Assembly (NCBI GenBank): GCA_033980235.1
Contig: CM067064.1
Location: 28,149,781 to 28,213,780 of the forward strand
DNA: 64,000 nucleotides
Source of the DNA: Diadema setosum
Lineage: Eukaryota; Echinodermata; Echinoidea; Diadematoida; Diadematidae
Direction: 5' to 3'
Part shown: one piece after another, positions 35,130-45,694 of the stretch
How the letters are laid out: each line of letters begins with the position of its first letter
How positions within the stretch are numbered: position 1 is the first letter of the stretch
The notes under the pieces: model-generated
Told to the model about the DNA's origin: nothing
Seen by the model: the letters and a program-made list of their open reading frames with translations, nothing else
The model's database searches: none
Translations under genes and position numbers: made by a program

Positions 35130-35700
35130 CTATAATCTTCAAAGAGTTATGCAGCCCATCACAAAGATCCGATGTCATCGAAATCATTCCTCAAGCTTCC
35201 GGCCATCTTCCCTTGATGCCCATTGTTTAAGTTCATTCCCCGAGTGTCTCTGCTTAGAATCTGAAAATGAAATACTGAGATATATTGTTCCCATCTAATG
35301 AGTTATTGCACAAACCCTCCAGCAAACTCCTCCTTCTTCTTCGAGACGCCTTTAAGGTCGTACAATCGACAGTCATTTCCTTCTCAGAGTGCGAAAAGGA
35401 CCGTTAATGGTCAGCGCGTGACAGTGAATCCCAGGCACTGTGATATGTGATACATTCAACACTTTGCACACGAATGCCGCTAAAAATTATCACTTTGTGG
35501 GCATTCACGTCTGATAAACTATCGAAGCTGAGCAACCGTGCGCGCGCGTGTGGCCAGTGAAAGGCTGTTTCTTCTCCAACCCCCCCCCCTCCACTAAATA
35601 AGAAGAAGAACAAAAAATCTTGAAGAATGGAAGAAAAAATATAGGTCAGAGGCATCCATCTTGGGGAAAGATCGTCGCCCATTAGGGCTGACATTTTCAT
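35130..35700. promoter_or_regulatory. CpG-richer patches
   Basis: Two blocks, 35140-35260 and 35400-35570. The second has GAATGCCGCTAAAAATTATC (about 35472), an inverted GGGCATTC nearby, and a CGCGCGCG-type stretch at 35541-35549. A 10-base C run at 35580-35589 follows. No recognisable peptide. Confidence 0.18.
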
Positions 35701-35768
35701 GATGCATTGCAACATTACCACAAGCTTCAGCTGCACGATGCCTCCCCCGAGTCTTTTAGAAACAGATG

Positions 35769-35931
35769 ACTTGCTTTCTTTCTCTCTCCTCCCTCCCTCT
35801 CTCTCTCTCCCTTTCACTCTCTCTCTCTCTTCATCTCTATCTCTTTCTTTCTCTCTCTCTCTCTTCATCTCTATCTCTTTCTTTCTCTCTCTCTCTCTCT
35901 TCATCTCTATCTCTTTCTTTCTCTCTCTCCC

Positions 35932-35980
<49 letters not shown>
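35769..35980. repeat. CT-rich minisatellite ending in TA repeat
   Basis: The string TCATCTCTATCTCTTTCTTT starts at 35831, 35865 and 35901, i.e. a unit of 34-36 bp repeated three times within CT dinucleotides, followed by TA dinucleotides at 35962-35980. Leu/Ser frames over it are artefacts. Confidence 0.95.
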
Positions 35981-36349
35981 CCATCTTTCTACCCCCCTCT
36001 CCCTCTCCATCTCTCTTTCCTTATCTCCCTCCTTTCGCAGACAGTCATGTGACTGTAACAGATTGTGGACGATATTTCATCTGGCACGGAGATAATGGGT
36101 AAAATCAGAAAGAAGCCAATGTTTTCTACCATTTTTCCCTCTTTCTCTCTCTCTCTCCATCTCAGTATGAAACTATTTTTCTCTCTATTTTCAAACACAG
36201 AGACAAGTGTAATACCCTGCACAAATGTATGCTGTATACACTGACTTGTATGCTGTGTTTTCAATTTTGTGAATCTTGTGAGTTGACAAATAATCACAGA
36301 ATCACCAACAAATATCAATATGTATCTACGTCCCTCAAAAGAAATGCAT
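35981..36349. other. AT-rich DNA, no gene
   Basis: Pyrimidine-rich at first, then featureless. Confidence 0.6.
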
Positions 36350-36598
36350 TGGTCATCATCTTTAAGTATTATATAAGACTCCTGACTCCAAATCAGAGGT
36401 TCAGAGTTCAAATCCAGTCTAGTGTTTATGTTCCTGGACAAGATGTTTTTACCTACAATGTCCTTCTCAATCAAGGTGTATTAATGGGTACCCAGCAACT
36501 CTAGGGTAATAATAATGGCAAGGCCCTCTGGAAGAACAGCGTTAACACGGAAGAGGCTACCCTGGGTAAAGAGTAACAAATTATTATTACTCTTATTG
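36350..36598 (+). mobile_element. tRNA-Trp-derived SINE
   Basis: The string CTGACTCCAAATCAG (36382-36396) forms an anticodon stem-loop: CTGA pairs with TCAG and the loop CTCCAAA carries anticodon CCA. It is followed by a B-box-like AGTTCAAATCC (36405-36415). This matches the anticodon-to-T-arm region of animal tRNA-Trp as I remember it. The D-arm/A-box is too decayed to define the start exactly. The body (GGTACCCAGCAACTCTAGGG onward) ends in TTATTATTACTCTTATT. A true tRNA gene is excluded because the acceptor and D arms do not fold. Confidence 0.7.
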
Positions 36599-37250
36599 AG
36601 GTGGAGGTGCTATATTTTCCTTGTTTCTTGAAAAGAGATCATACCTCAATTCAATAGCAGGTCACGAATAGTCTAAATTCACAAAATATTATATCACTAA
36701 TTCATAAACTATCATAATTATTATGCACCTAAAATATATGGTGCACCACAGAGTACGTCTTTCTAAATCTTATTCTCTTTCCAGTACAGGCAGTACCATC
36801 AGCTGCTAGGACTGCATTCCTGCTGTTTGCCTATCTATACTTCTTTCCCCGTTTCAAACCACCAGTTTCACATCTTCAGAAGATGACATGCTTCCAGCAT
36901 AGACAAGTGGGGTGGGGGATGCGGTACCGGGACATAGGATGGGGAGCAGGGAGGTACAGTTGAGGATTCCCTGGACAACCTAAAACCTCCTTGAAGAACA
37001 CGAAATCTCCTTGCTTGAATCCTTAAGCTCTTCCACGTACATCTTAATCACTGCACAAGACATCACATACCACCATACATCCTCATCTTGACCTGTGTGT
37101 ATGAATTTGCAACCAGGCAGAGGTGGGGTGATAGTGATGGCCAGTTGCTCGAGAAGAGATAATGAGGTCCCCATGACAAAATCAGAATATAGGTCTAACA
37201 ATATGTCTCCACTTTAGGAAATGTGAGGTGCATGGCCCCTGATGTCAAAA
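36599..37250. other. AT-rich DNA, no gene
   Basis: A G-rich stretch at 36908-36955; nothing else recognisable. Confidence 0.6.
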
Positions 37251-37289
37251 GTTCCACCACACCAGAAAGAGTCAGTATACAATTTGTAT

Positions 37290-37530
37290 TTCTGTATATA
37301 TATGCTATCATAACCACAAACATTATATAGATATGCAGGCTATATACCCAATTGTACATGTGTGTACATATGTATGTATATTTTATGTTTATATATGCAT
37401 ATATACCATATATGTATATATCATATGCATTTACACATATACATGATATACATATACATAATATACATATACATATACATATATCCCTTTGCTTGATATG
37501 ATCTACAAATAAAAATAATACATATATAGA
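37290..37530. repeat. AT-rich ATATAC/CATATA tract
   Basis: Degenerate CATATA, TATGTA and ATACAT units over about 240 bases, highly self-complementary. Tyr/Ile/Cys-rich frame on the minus strand is an artefact. Confidence 0.85.
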
Positions 37531-38460
37531 TTTCACGCATACGATTGGCTGATGCACATTAAACTCACCAAATTCCGCTGTAAGGTTGATTCTACAGCAA
37601 AGCACCAATCAGCGACATCAGTTTGAATGTCCACTATCCATATCACCTGATCTGTGTGGAGAAGACAGACAAAAAAAAAAAATACTCTTGGCTTGATTCA
37701 CAACCAACAGCTTACCTTAACTGAGTGTGAATATTCAACTATTTCATTTTACTTTCTCTAATTTTATTACTTTCATATTACTTTATGGAAGATACAGCAA
37801 AATTTTCATACAAGACAACTGAACACATTTACCGAGAAAAAGAAGAAGATAGAATGGACAATATCAACAATGACACAGTGTTGCTGGGGTATCAAAGAAT
37901 AATGATGGACATACCATACAACCTGTACATATAGCAAGCTTGCCTGCCTCAGGGACTAGTGAACTCATGGGTGTTTAGAGATCAAAGGGGTGATGGAGAC
38001 AAGAAATAACTCAACGCCTAAAAAGTACCTGTGAATTATGATAACCTACATGGTATAATGCTATTAAAGTAGTCATATAAAGTAGTCAGTAGTACAAGCC
38101 TATGTGTGAATGCTTTACTGCATTCTGTGGTGTGATATGATATGATATTGGTAAAGTTGAGGGTCGGTCGTTGCTTAAATCTTGGCAACAGATACTGGGG
38201 TAAGCATATGTATGTAAGTAAGTTTATTGGGGGTTAAAAAAAAGGAAAGATGAAACATCCAGTCCAGTCTGGCAAGCCTGATTGAATCGGGAAGTTTATT
38301 TATATTCCTGTCTCTTCCCTTTCTTGTGCTTCCTTTTATCCACAACCATTCAAGTGTTTGCTTGCCATCATTAAACAACTTGTAAAACATGACTCGCCAT
38401 GATGAGATATATATAGTCTTATCTCAAGGCTGATGGAGAGGATACATCCTTAGAACCTCC
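37531..38460. other. AT-rich DNA, no gene
   Basis: Nothing recognisable. GTAAGTAAGTTTATTGGGGG near 38215 may be the tail of a dispersed repeat. Confidence 0.55.
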
Positions 38461-38700
38461 TCTCACACACAATTCCATGAGAGGGCATTCCTCCAAACAT
38501 TTACAGCACAGCCTGGTCATTCGCGACATAAAATTGGGCATGAGCCCCTCCACCGCTGCTGCTCCTCGCCAATATTGCCCAAAATCCACATCTCCCAGTG
38601 ATAATGAAGTTCAGCACAGAACACTTAATAACAACGGACTCAATGTTGCTGCGGGACAGTATGTTTCATGTTGAAGATTAATGAGGGGAAAAAAGAAGGG
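38461..38700. promoter_or_regulatory. motif-rich unique patch
   Basis: GC-richer; contains CGACATAAAATTGGGC (about 38523), CCAATATTGCCC (about 38570) and CACTTAATAACAACGG (about 38621). Frame 38477-38674 is anonymous. Inference from composition. Confidence 0.2.
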
Positions 38701-38916
38701 GGGATGAAGCAAACATCATCACTGATTTAGGGTCAGGGAGTACGCCAACCCTTCAGAAGACAGGGGCACTCAGTGTCGTTATCGGGAGTCGTAAATATTT
38801 GCTTTTGCAAATTACGCAAGAGAAGACAATTGAGACTTGGAAAATGGACAGCGAACAAGCTAGGACAGGAATTTCAGCACTATAATGTTCTCCTGTGGAA
38901 GATGTTCTGGGGATGT

Positions 38917-38931
38917 GGGGGGGGGGGGGGG
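38917..38931 (+). repeat. 15-base G run
   Basis: Lies 39 bases left of the CACGTG array. Confidence 0.95.
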
Positions 38932-38969
38932 AGAGAAGAAATCGGCAAGGCAGTGATGATGCATGCGCT

Positions 38970-39020
38970 CACGTGAATTCGTCTCACGTGGACCGATTGC
39001 ACGTGTGCAGGTCACACGTG
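38970..39020. promoter_or_regulatory. four CACGTG E-boxes at exact 15-bp spacing
   Basis: CACGTG occurs at 38970, 38985, 39000 and 39015, each start exactly 15 bases after the last. The intervening 9-base spacers all differ, so only the hexamer repeats. CACGTG is the palindromic site of class B bHLH factors (Myc/Max, USF, MITF, CLOCK/BMAL type) and contains ACGTG, the HIF core. No TATA box or transcript evidence nearby. That it binds such factors is inference. Confidence 0.5.
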
Positions 39021-39250
39021 CAATGCGTTTTGGTGATATGTGCATGGGGTATAGAATATGATGCCTTTTATGTGCGTGCCAGGGAAGAGGGGGAGAAATG
39101 GAGGGAGGGTTTTTTTTTTTGTGTGTGTGTGATTCTGGATAGACACCTCCAAAATCAATGTTTATACATCAGTTTATCGCAAGCTGTCAAAAAAAAAATA
39201 TGGTAATGAAAACTGACTGGAAATTGGAAAACATCTCATTAATAATCTCA
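39021..39250. other. AT-rich DNA, no gene
   Basis: A T run plus short GT repeat at 39111-39131. Nothing else. Confidence 0.6.
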
Positions 39251-39341
39251 TTAACCCATTGAGGACGAGTCCCAAGTATACTTCAGCAAGTGTCTATGGA
39301 AATGCGTGTTGTAGCAAAATCTGCTCGTCCTCAAAGTGTTT
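39251..39341 (+). mobile_element. short TTAA-bounded MITE, family A copy 3
   Basis: Left end TTAACCCATTGAGGACGAG is intact; the right end CGTCCTCAAAGTGTTTAT is decayed. The core TGTCTATGGAAATGCGTGTT and TAGCAAAATCTG matches the other copies. Confidence 0.85.
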
Positions 39342-39960
39342 ATGTCAACAGAGCGACCTCACAACATGGGAATGGACTTAGTACCAATTCCTCTCAAACT
39401 ATGCCCCCACCCCCACCCCAACCCGCATTTAAGCAATGGTTTCATTAAGACTCTACCCCCATTTGCTTCCATTAAGCAGAGTAAATAAACCCAGATGACC
39501 CAATGAACTGATCATTATGATGTTGATACAATTGATCGCATCTTCTCTGGTATCATTAGAAGGGATTAACAGGCCCATAGATTTTTTTTTTCAATAAAAA
39601 AAGAAGCAAAAAAAAAGAAAAAAAAAAACAGCAAATGCAATGTCTCAAAAGCCTGGAGAGAAAGATGGTGAGACAGATTGACAAAAAGTGAGAGCATGAT
39701 GTAGAGACACATGAAACTCATTAACACAGCTGGCTGAGGTGATGCTCATAAATTTGTCACAAGGATGGGTCTAAATTGGTGCCTTGGTATCTCATCCATA
39801 AGACGAGATGTGTGCTGGAGGGGGTGGGGGTGGGGAGCAGTGGGAGGGTAGTGGGATAGCCGAGAACATTGTCCCATGACTGTCTGGAAAGAATTAGCAC
39901 AAGTACAGCATGACATGCAAGGTCCAAGGGATGGATCAATAGGGTTGACCCTGTCCTCTC
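39342..39960. other. AT-rich DNA, no gene
   Basis: C-rich CCCCACCCCCACCCC near 39404; A-rich block at 39580-39630; a G-rich GGGGGTGGGGGTGGGG near 39820. No gene. Confidence 0.6.
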
Positions 39961-40315
39961 CTTAACCTACTGACTCTGGTTAGGGAGGGAAGGGGGAAGG
40001 AATGAGTACTGGGGGAGAGGCGGGTGGGGAGGAGAGGAGGGGAGGTATGGAATGGAAGTTGGAGGAGTATGACAGATATGGGGGAAGAGATGGAAGGGAG
40101 GGGTGGAAAGGGGAGGAGAGGAGTGTGAAGGGGAGGGGAAGGGGCATATGGAAAGGAATGGAAAGGGAAGGTGTGGGAGGGGAGAGAATGGGAAGAGTGG
40201 GAAGGGGCGTGGTTGGGGAGAGGTTGGATGAGGAGGAGTGTGACAGGGAGGGGTAGGGTGTGGAAGAGTGTGAAGGAGAAGAGATTGGGAGGGTAGGGGA
40301 GGGAGGGGGTTTCAT
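39961..40315. repeat. G/A-rich polypurine tract, about 355 bp
   Basis: The plus strand is nearly all purine (GGAGGGGA, GGAAGGGG variants) with scattered T. Three overlapping frames (Gly/Glu/Arg on plus; Pro/Ser/Leu on minus) reflect composition. Could form triplex or quadruplex DNA. Confidence 0.9.
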
Positions 40316-41503
40316 TGTAATTTGGTTGCACACTGCATTGAAGGTATTCTTTTACATTGTGTAGCTCACTTTTGGAAAATGTTAATGTTCTTGAATGAGG
40401 TGTACAATGTTGCCAAAATCGTTCAATAAACAACTGTTGTAAAGCCTCAAAATTTTTTTAAAAACTTACGTCATAACCACCAAAAAAATATACGAACATG
40501 CATGAAATTGTATATTCTGACATTGCTTTCCATGAAATAATGTGGTAACTCTTTGTACTTGCCATTTTTTTTGGAGACATAATATATTTTTTAGATAGTG
40601 CCATGATATCACAAGGTCAGAGAAAGTGGTAAGACATAGGACCATGCAGTTTATATGTGCAAAACTGTAAACATGGTCAAGCAATGCTTTCGAGTCTGTA
40701 TTTCTGTCTGCAAATGATCACTTGAGAGATACAGCAACAATGCTTCATGTGACTACACCTTGAAATACACGTGTGAAATCTGGAGGATGGGTAAAGAAAA
40801 TTTTAAAAAAAGAATCCCCTCTACCCCCCCCCCCCCAAAAAAAAAAAAAAATCTGACTTTTTATCAGAAACACTGGTCCTACATATGAGGCTTGAGTAAA
40901 CAGCAAAAGTTTGCCTCTATCACGATAAATGTAGGTTGGCCTATGGAGCTTGAAAAAAAAAAAGATGAAACCACTGTGTTCCCTTTAAACCAAGTAAGAA
41001 TAACTCGTGAAATCGTCAGACGTATAATCTCCATCAATAAATTACCACAGTCTCAAAGAAATAATGGCAGAGGACAGACAAGGTCGTCTGCCGTAGTTGC
41101 TTGTCTGCTCGTCTGCTACGATCACCCCCAAAGGGTGAGTCACTGACAGTAACTGAACTATTAATTGTCTGCCTAAAGGGAGGCGCTCTGCACTTCTTGT
41201 GGTCCAACCTATTACAGACGTGCTGTAACTTTCACTGTTAACTCATTATACCTTTCAGATTTGCTAAAGCCTTCAGGTCATGTGATTCCTGTATGAAATT
41301 AATTCAGTTTCAGTTTGGGTTTGATTTCACTTTTGCATTTTTCCATGAAAATCTTACAAAAATTAATGGTACATGTATTTTTGAAAAAAAGAACAACAAC
41401 AACACAACAAATTTACAGTATAATGATCAAGATGATAACAACATCTATATTTGAGCAAATAATACAATGATTCAAAGATGTCAATGATACACTTATTTCC
41501 ATT
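40316..41503. other. AT-rich DNA, no gene
   Basis: A 13-base C run followed by a long A run at 40824-40850. A CpG-richer, frame-open block at 40990-41110 is unrecognised. Confidence 0.55.
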
Positions 41504-41596
41504 ATAACCCATTGAGGATGAGTCCCGAATATACTCGGGCAGGTGTCTATGGGTAATGCGTGTTGGAGCAAAATCAGTCTGTCCTCAATGAGTTAA
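41504..41596 (+). mobile_element. short TTAA-bounded MITE, family A copy 4
   Basis: Ends ATAACCCATTGAGGATGAG and GTCCTCAATGAGTTAA; core CTCGGGCAGGTGTCTATGGG is well kept. About 93 bp. Confidence 0.88.
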
Positions 41597-42500
41597 GAGA
41601 AAGAAAAAATAACAATTCCATCCATCGTATAAAACATATGATTTATGGCTGCTCTGGTACTTTACAGGGCATACACAAGAGGTACTCCTGAATTGTGGAG
41701 ATGGATGAAAATTTCCAGGGCAGATGATGAAAGACTCTCATGAAATTCAGAAACTTTTGATTATGATTTCTCATTCCCATGGTGATTAAAGAAAAATGCT
41801 ACAATTGCTACACTGATGCCAAATGGTGGCTATGATACCAAATGCAGAGGGCAAAAATAGTCTTCTTGTGATCGAGTGAAGACCACTGTAAAACATGTTA
41901 AAATGAATACTGATTATAATTTTTTTTTTTAGTCTATTCACCTTTGATATAACAATCCTGCTTGAAATGACTTGTATACATACTTCTAAGAATATCTTAC
42001 CTAAAAAGTCTAATGTAGTACCAAGGCCAGTCAAATTACTCATTCCTTATACCCTGTGTATACATGTGCAACATCTCCACTCCCTGGGAGGCATTTGTCT
42101 CTGATTACCATTTCACAAGGCATCTGGACAAGCTTGAATCCTACAGAATCTTGTGAGAGGAGGGGGAAGGAGGGAGGGGAACTTGGCCTTACCAATAGAT
42201 GACCTGCTTTTTCTTTAATACATCCAATAATTCTCCTCAGCCCCATCAAACTGGGGGAATAGTTTTATTTGAGCATTGACACTGTTGAAATAGCACTGTC
42301 AACAAATAAGTATTTCCCAAAAACGAAACATGTGTGTTTATGGAGGCTACACCCTTTAAGTAACTTCTCCAAAGTGTCTCACCCACAAACACTAATTTCA
42401 GAAGAATCATCTCACGTGTAAGTGTGAGAATCAATATTTATCGTTCTTCCAAAACCCCCTCCCTACAAAAAGGGAAAATAAAACCCATCAGTTTTTATCC
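41597..42500. other. AT-rich DNA, no gene
   Basis: Nothing recognisable; T runs near 41921 and 42502. Confidence 0.6.
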
Positions 42501-43100
42501 CTTTTTTTTTTTTTTTTTTTTTGCGCAGCTCAATATTTGACCATACGTAAGCACATTCTATTTCTGCTAATAACAGCTGAAGGTTTTTTTTTTTCTTTTC
42601 AAATTATTATCTTTTATTAGGATTCGCCTGCTCCAAGCGTACAGATTAATAAGGGTGGTTTTTACGAGAGTAATCAGAGACGTCAGTCTGCCTTGACAAT
42701 TTCGGTACACGATCAAAGGTCGATGACTCAAAGTCAGACAAGACACGAGCAGATATTTGCAGCACTCATATTGTTTATATTACAGGTTAGGTATTGATAC
42801 AAAGAAAGCATTTTTTTTTTTTCTGCTTCCATGAATTTCTAATCTTTCCTTGCAATACATTCACTGATGGAAGACCCTTCAGTTTTTGATTTACACTGAA
42901 TAGCACAAGAAACCAATATCAACTGCTCACAAATAACAGCTGATATAGATCTGCAAATTCTGCTTTTATTTTACACAGAAACAGGATTAATGATATCCTA
43001 TTCCTTTTGGACAATTTTAAAGAGCAACACCCACATTTCTGCTTTACATCAAATGGTAAAAGGAACTAATAATACTATTAGAAATAACAGCTGATAAAAA
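42501..43100. promoter_or_regulatory. patch with three AATAACAGCTGA sites
   Basis: AATAACAGCTGA occurs at about 42569, 42932 and 43083, all in the same orientation; the shared core CAGCTG is a bHLH E-box. Between them, 42610-42790 is GC-richer with GATCAAAGGTCGATGACTC. I see no larger repeat unit joining the three sites. Enhancer role is inference. Confidence 0.25.
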
Positions 43101-43219
43101 CAAATTTAGACATTCAGAAAAAAAAAATGTCTCAAACATCTTTTGTCTTGTGCACTTTTAATAAAACAACTTGGTTCAATCCAACTTCGTTACAGGCTAA
43201 TTAGACGAAAAAATATCTA

Positions 43220-43830
43220 ACCAGGTCTACCCAGAGGGGGTATTATCGATGTAAACAAAGGACATTACGACAAAATCTCTTCCATCTTTGTGTTGGATTT
43301 TACGGGCGGGAATGTCCTAGTAAGTTTTTCTGTAATCACTGCTTTCACAAAGAACTCTCTCAGAAGATCTCCTCAGAGGAGACTTTAATACAGTGATGAA
43401 GGTGGAAAATGTTGCCACAGTTATGTCTAGAATGATATGCAGTCTCAATTATGTTCCATTACAGCATTCCCATTCACCCAAAACATCTTATGTCAGCCCA
43501 GCGAGAGAGAAAGAGATCGTTGACCTCGTGTAGTGACATAAAAAATCATCTCAGCCGGTGATGGCTTGGACGTGCTGGCGAAAATACCGCGAGACTCGGG
43601 TTTGCTGTGTCGGCTAGCAGAAGACGACAATCAATAACACACGACCAGAGTACGAATTCTTCGTCTGCAAGCAAAAACACCGGCGGAATCAGTTACCGCT
43701 TTCGAAGAGACAAAAGCCCCTGCGGATATTTTTCAACAGAAGCACCCACCATTCTCCAGCTTCAGCAGAAATTTTGGTCAAGTGATATGACTTTGGCAAA
43801 GAATCTGCCCACAAATTTACTCTGGTGATT
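43220..43830. promoter_or_regulatory. CpG-richer patches with Fox-like site
   Basis: TATTATCGATGTAAACAAAGG at about 43241 has a forkhead core (GTAAACA). The block 43555-43760 is CpG-rich and open in a plus-strand frame, 43562-43828, that lacks an early ATG and matches nothing I know. Either a regulatory patch or an unrecognised exon. Confidence 0.2.
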
Positions 43831-44141
43831 GATTGTATGCATTCAGTGATTCTCAATTGCATGAACTTTCAGAATTGAATGAAAAAAAAAAAAAGATTGA
43901 GACTGGCTAAAGTCTGGTTGTTCTTGAAAAAATAAAAGCATTCATGTGCTTTATGATTACAACGACATTTCTTGATCATCCAAATCTTATCCAAACCCTT
44001 TTGAGATGATTTGATTTGAGCGTAATACATATCTCTTCAGACCCCACCCAGAGTATGAACATGAGTTGAAGCATGTCAACTTTCTTTCTATCAGAATCTA
44101 ATCATCTATATCTACCTAACTACCTATCTATCAATCTAGCT
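43831..44141. other. AT-rich DNA, no gene
   Basis: Nothing recognisable. Confidence 0.6.
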
Positions 44142-44208
44142 ACAACTGTGTATAAACACGATATCCATTTACAACTGTGTATAAACACGATATCCATTTA
44201 CAACTGTA
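44142..44208 (+). repeat. 29-bp tandem duplication
   Basis: The unit beginning ACAACTGTGTATAAACACG occurs at 44142-44170 and identically at 44171-44199, with a third partial unit to 44208. Confidence 0.95.
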
Positions 44209-45000
44209 TGCCTATCCATTGATTTCCCATTAAAATATCAATCTATCTTGCTTGATGAAAAACCACTATGATTTCTGTTTCTTTTTTCAAACCCTACCAG
44301 AACAGAGAAGTTAAACATTTCTCATTTCCTTCTGGTGATCTTCAGAATGTTCAGATTCACTGCTATCTTGTAGAAAATTGTGGTGTCCTCATCAATGTGG
44401 CAAATATAGACTCAGCTGACAAGTATATCAAAGTGTGTGGTAGAACTCCATAGAGGGAGAGAAGTAATGAATTGAAATGTCTTCGCCTTCCGGCAACTAG
44501 GGATGTCTTGATGAGCCGGAAGGAAAATCCTCAAATAACTTGCAGGATGACTCTTGTGAAAGCACATTTGATCATGCCTTATCATATAAACCACCATTGG
44601 TGCTGTCTTGGGCTAGACTTCAGGGAGGGCTTGATACAACCAAAAAGAAAGAAAGAAAAAAAAAAGAAACGGAAGTAGCCATCTTCGAATGATGCGATCT
44701 GGTTTTACTGGGTAGAGCTAATGGGTCATGATGGTGGCGAGTTGCTGATCTTCATTTCTTTTGGCATGGCTGGTTGGTGGAGGTGTGCGAGTGTGTGTGC
44801 ATGTATATGTGTGTATGCATGTATGTATGTGTGTATGTGTGTGTGTGTGTGTCTGTCTGTCTGTCTGTATGTGAGGTTGGAGGAACATTAAGAGCCGGGT
44901 GAGGGAATGACAGCAGAAAGGTTAACCGGATTTTGTCTCATTGGTGAGATGGGTCGTGGGGGAGTGGGGGAAAGGGGGAGGGGGAATGGGATGGGTCAAA
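44209..45000. other. AT-rich DNA with GT/TGTC repeat
   Basis: Repeat GTGT/ATGT then TGTC at 44783-44874. G-rich stretch at 44950-44990. No gene. Confidence 0.6.
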
Positions 45001-45240
45001 ACACCAATGACATCAGCAGTAGGGGTTAAAAAACAATCGCCGTGGCGCCACGGCCGTAACCCTCGCCACAGACTGCACGGGCGGGTATCACCTCCGTCCC
45101 AATGAAAGCATGTTGACACGCTTCCCACAAAGACGCCGAGACAAAACCGACCGCGATACTCCTGTTTACACGTCGGTGAGGCCAAGTCAATATCACAGCA
45201 TCTAATACCCTTCTCACCTGACAGGAAGTCTGCCACGCAA
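45001..45240. promoter_or_regulatory. CpG-dense patch with a 16-bp palindrome
   Basis: One of the most CpG-dense stretches in the window. GCCGTGGCGCCACGGC (45039-45054) is a perfect palindrome. Further on are GTTTACACGTCGG (about 45161) and CTCACCTGACAGG (about 45215). Two minus-strand frames stay open across it, without recognisable domains. Could be a regulatory element or a promoter-proximal CpG patch. Confidence 0.25.
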
Positions 45241-45503
45241 CAGAAATAACTCCCTCATACTCTTTCGATTTCTTAATCCCCCCCTCCTCTTCCTTCTCTG
45301 AACATGAATGTGAAAGGCATCCATGCTTTTGACAAGTAATCCACTGACATCTACCCGTAGCTCAGGGTCTATTTTCGATCCTTCCCTCACATACCTCGGC
45401 ATTTTTGAACCTGCATCAGTGTATATATTAGCTACTTTGGGATACATCCTGATGATGTCATCACCCTGTTTCATTAGTAGTATGATAATTTTTTCTCTCC
45501 CCT

Positions 45504-45515
45504 CCCCCCCCCCCC
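45504..45515 (+). repeat. 12-base C run
   Basis: Part of a strong pyrimidine tract (45490-45541) that precedes the exon-like block. Confidence 0.95.
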
Positions 45516-45543
45516 TCTCTCTCTCCCATCCTTTTCCCCTCAG

Positions 45544-45694
45544 ATTCTCTCATTATGTGTACTTTGAATTTCCATTTCGCATTTCCGTTTCGCTCGGCGT
45601 CGAGCGCAAACGACTCGTCTGCGGGACATGTCACTTTGACGTCATCGGCTTACGGGAGACGATCAGGAAATTTGACTCTCATTCAGTTGAGTGG
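45544..45694 (+). other. possible 151-bp internal exon
   Basis: The left edge is a long pyrimidine tract ending CCTTTTCCCCTCAG, a good splice acceptor. The right edge is GTGG|GTAAGT, a consensus donor. One frame is open throughout (48 complete codons between partial codons, reading through Cys-Gly-Thr-Cys-His-Phe-Asp in the middle), and a second frame is open until the donor. I recognise no domain. A perfect CRE, TGACGTCA, lies inside (45637-45644), so a regulatory patch is the alternative. Confidence 0.2.

Noticed and set aside
35404..36095. Minus-strand Arg/Glu-rich frame and plus-strand Ser/Leu frames
   Set aside because: They run through the CT/GA minisatellite and alternate with no known domain.
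36350..36425. Functional tRNA-Trp gene
   Set aside because: Only the anticodon arm and B box are recognisable; acceptor and D arms do not pair, and a SINE body follows.
39936..40433. 165-codon Pro/Ser/Leu-rich minus-strand frame
   Set aside because: Product of the polypurine tract read on the complement; a plus frame is open over the same bases.
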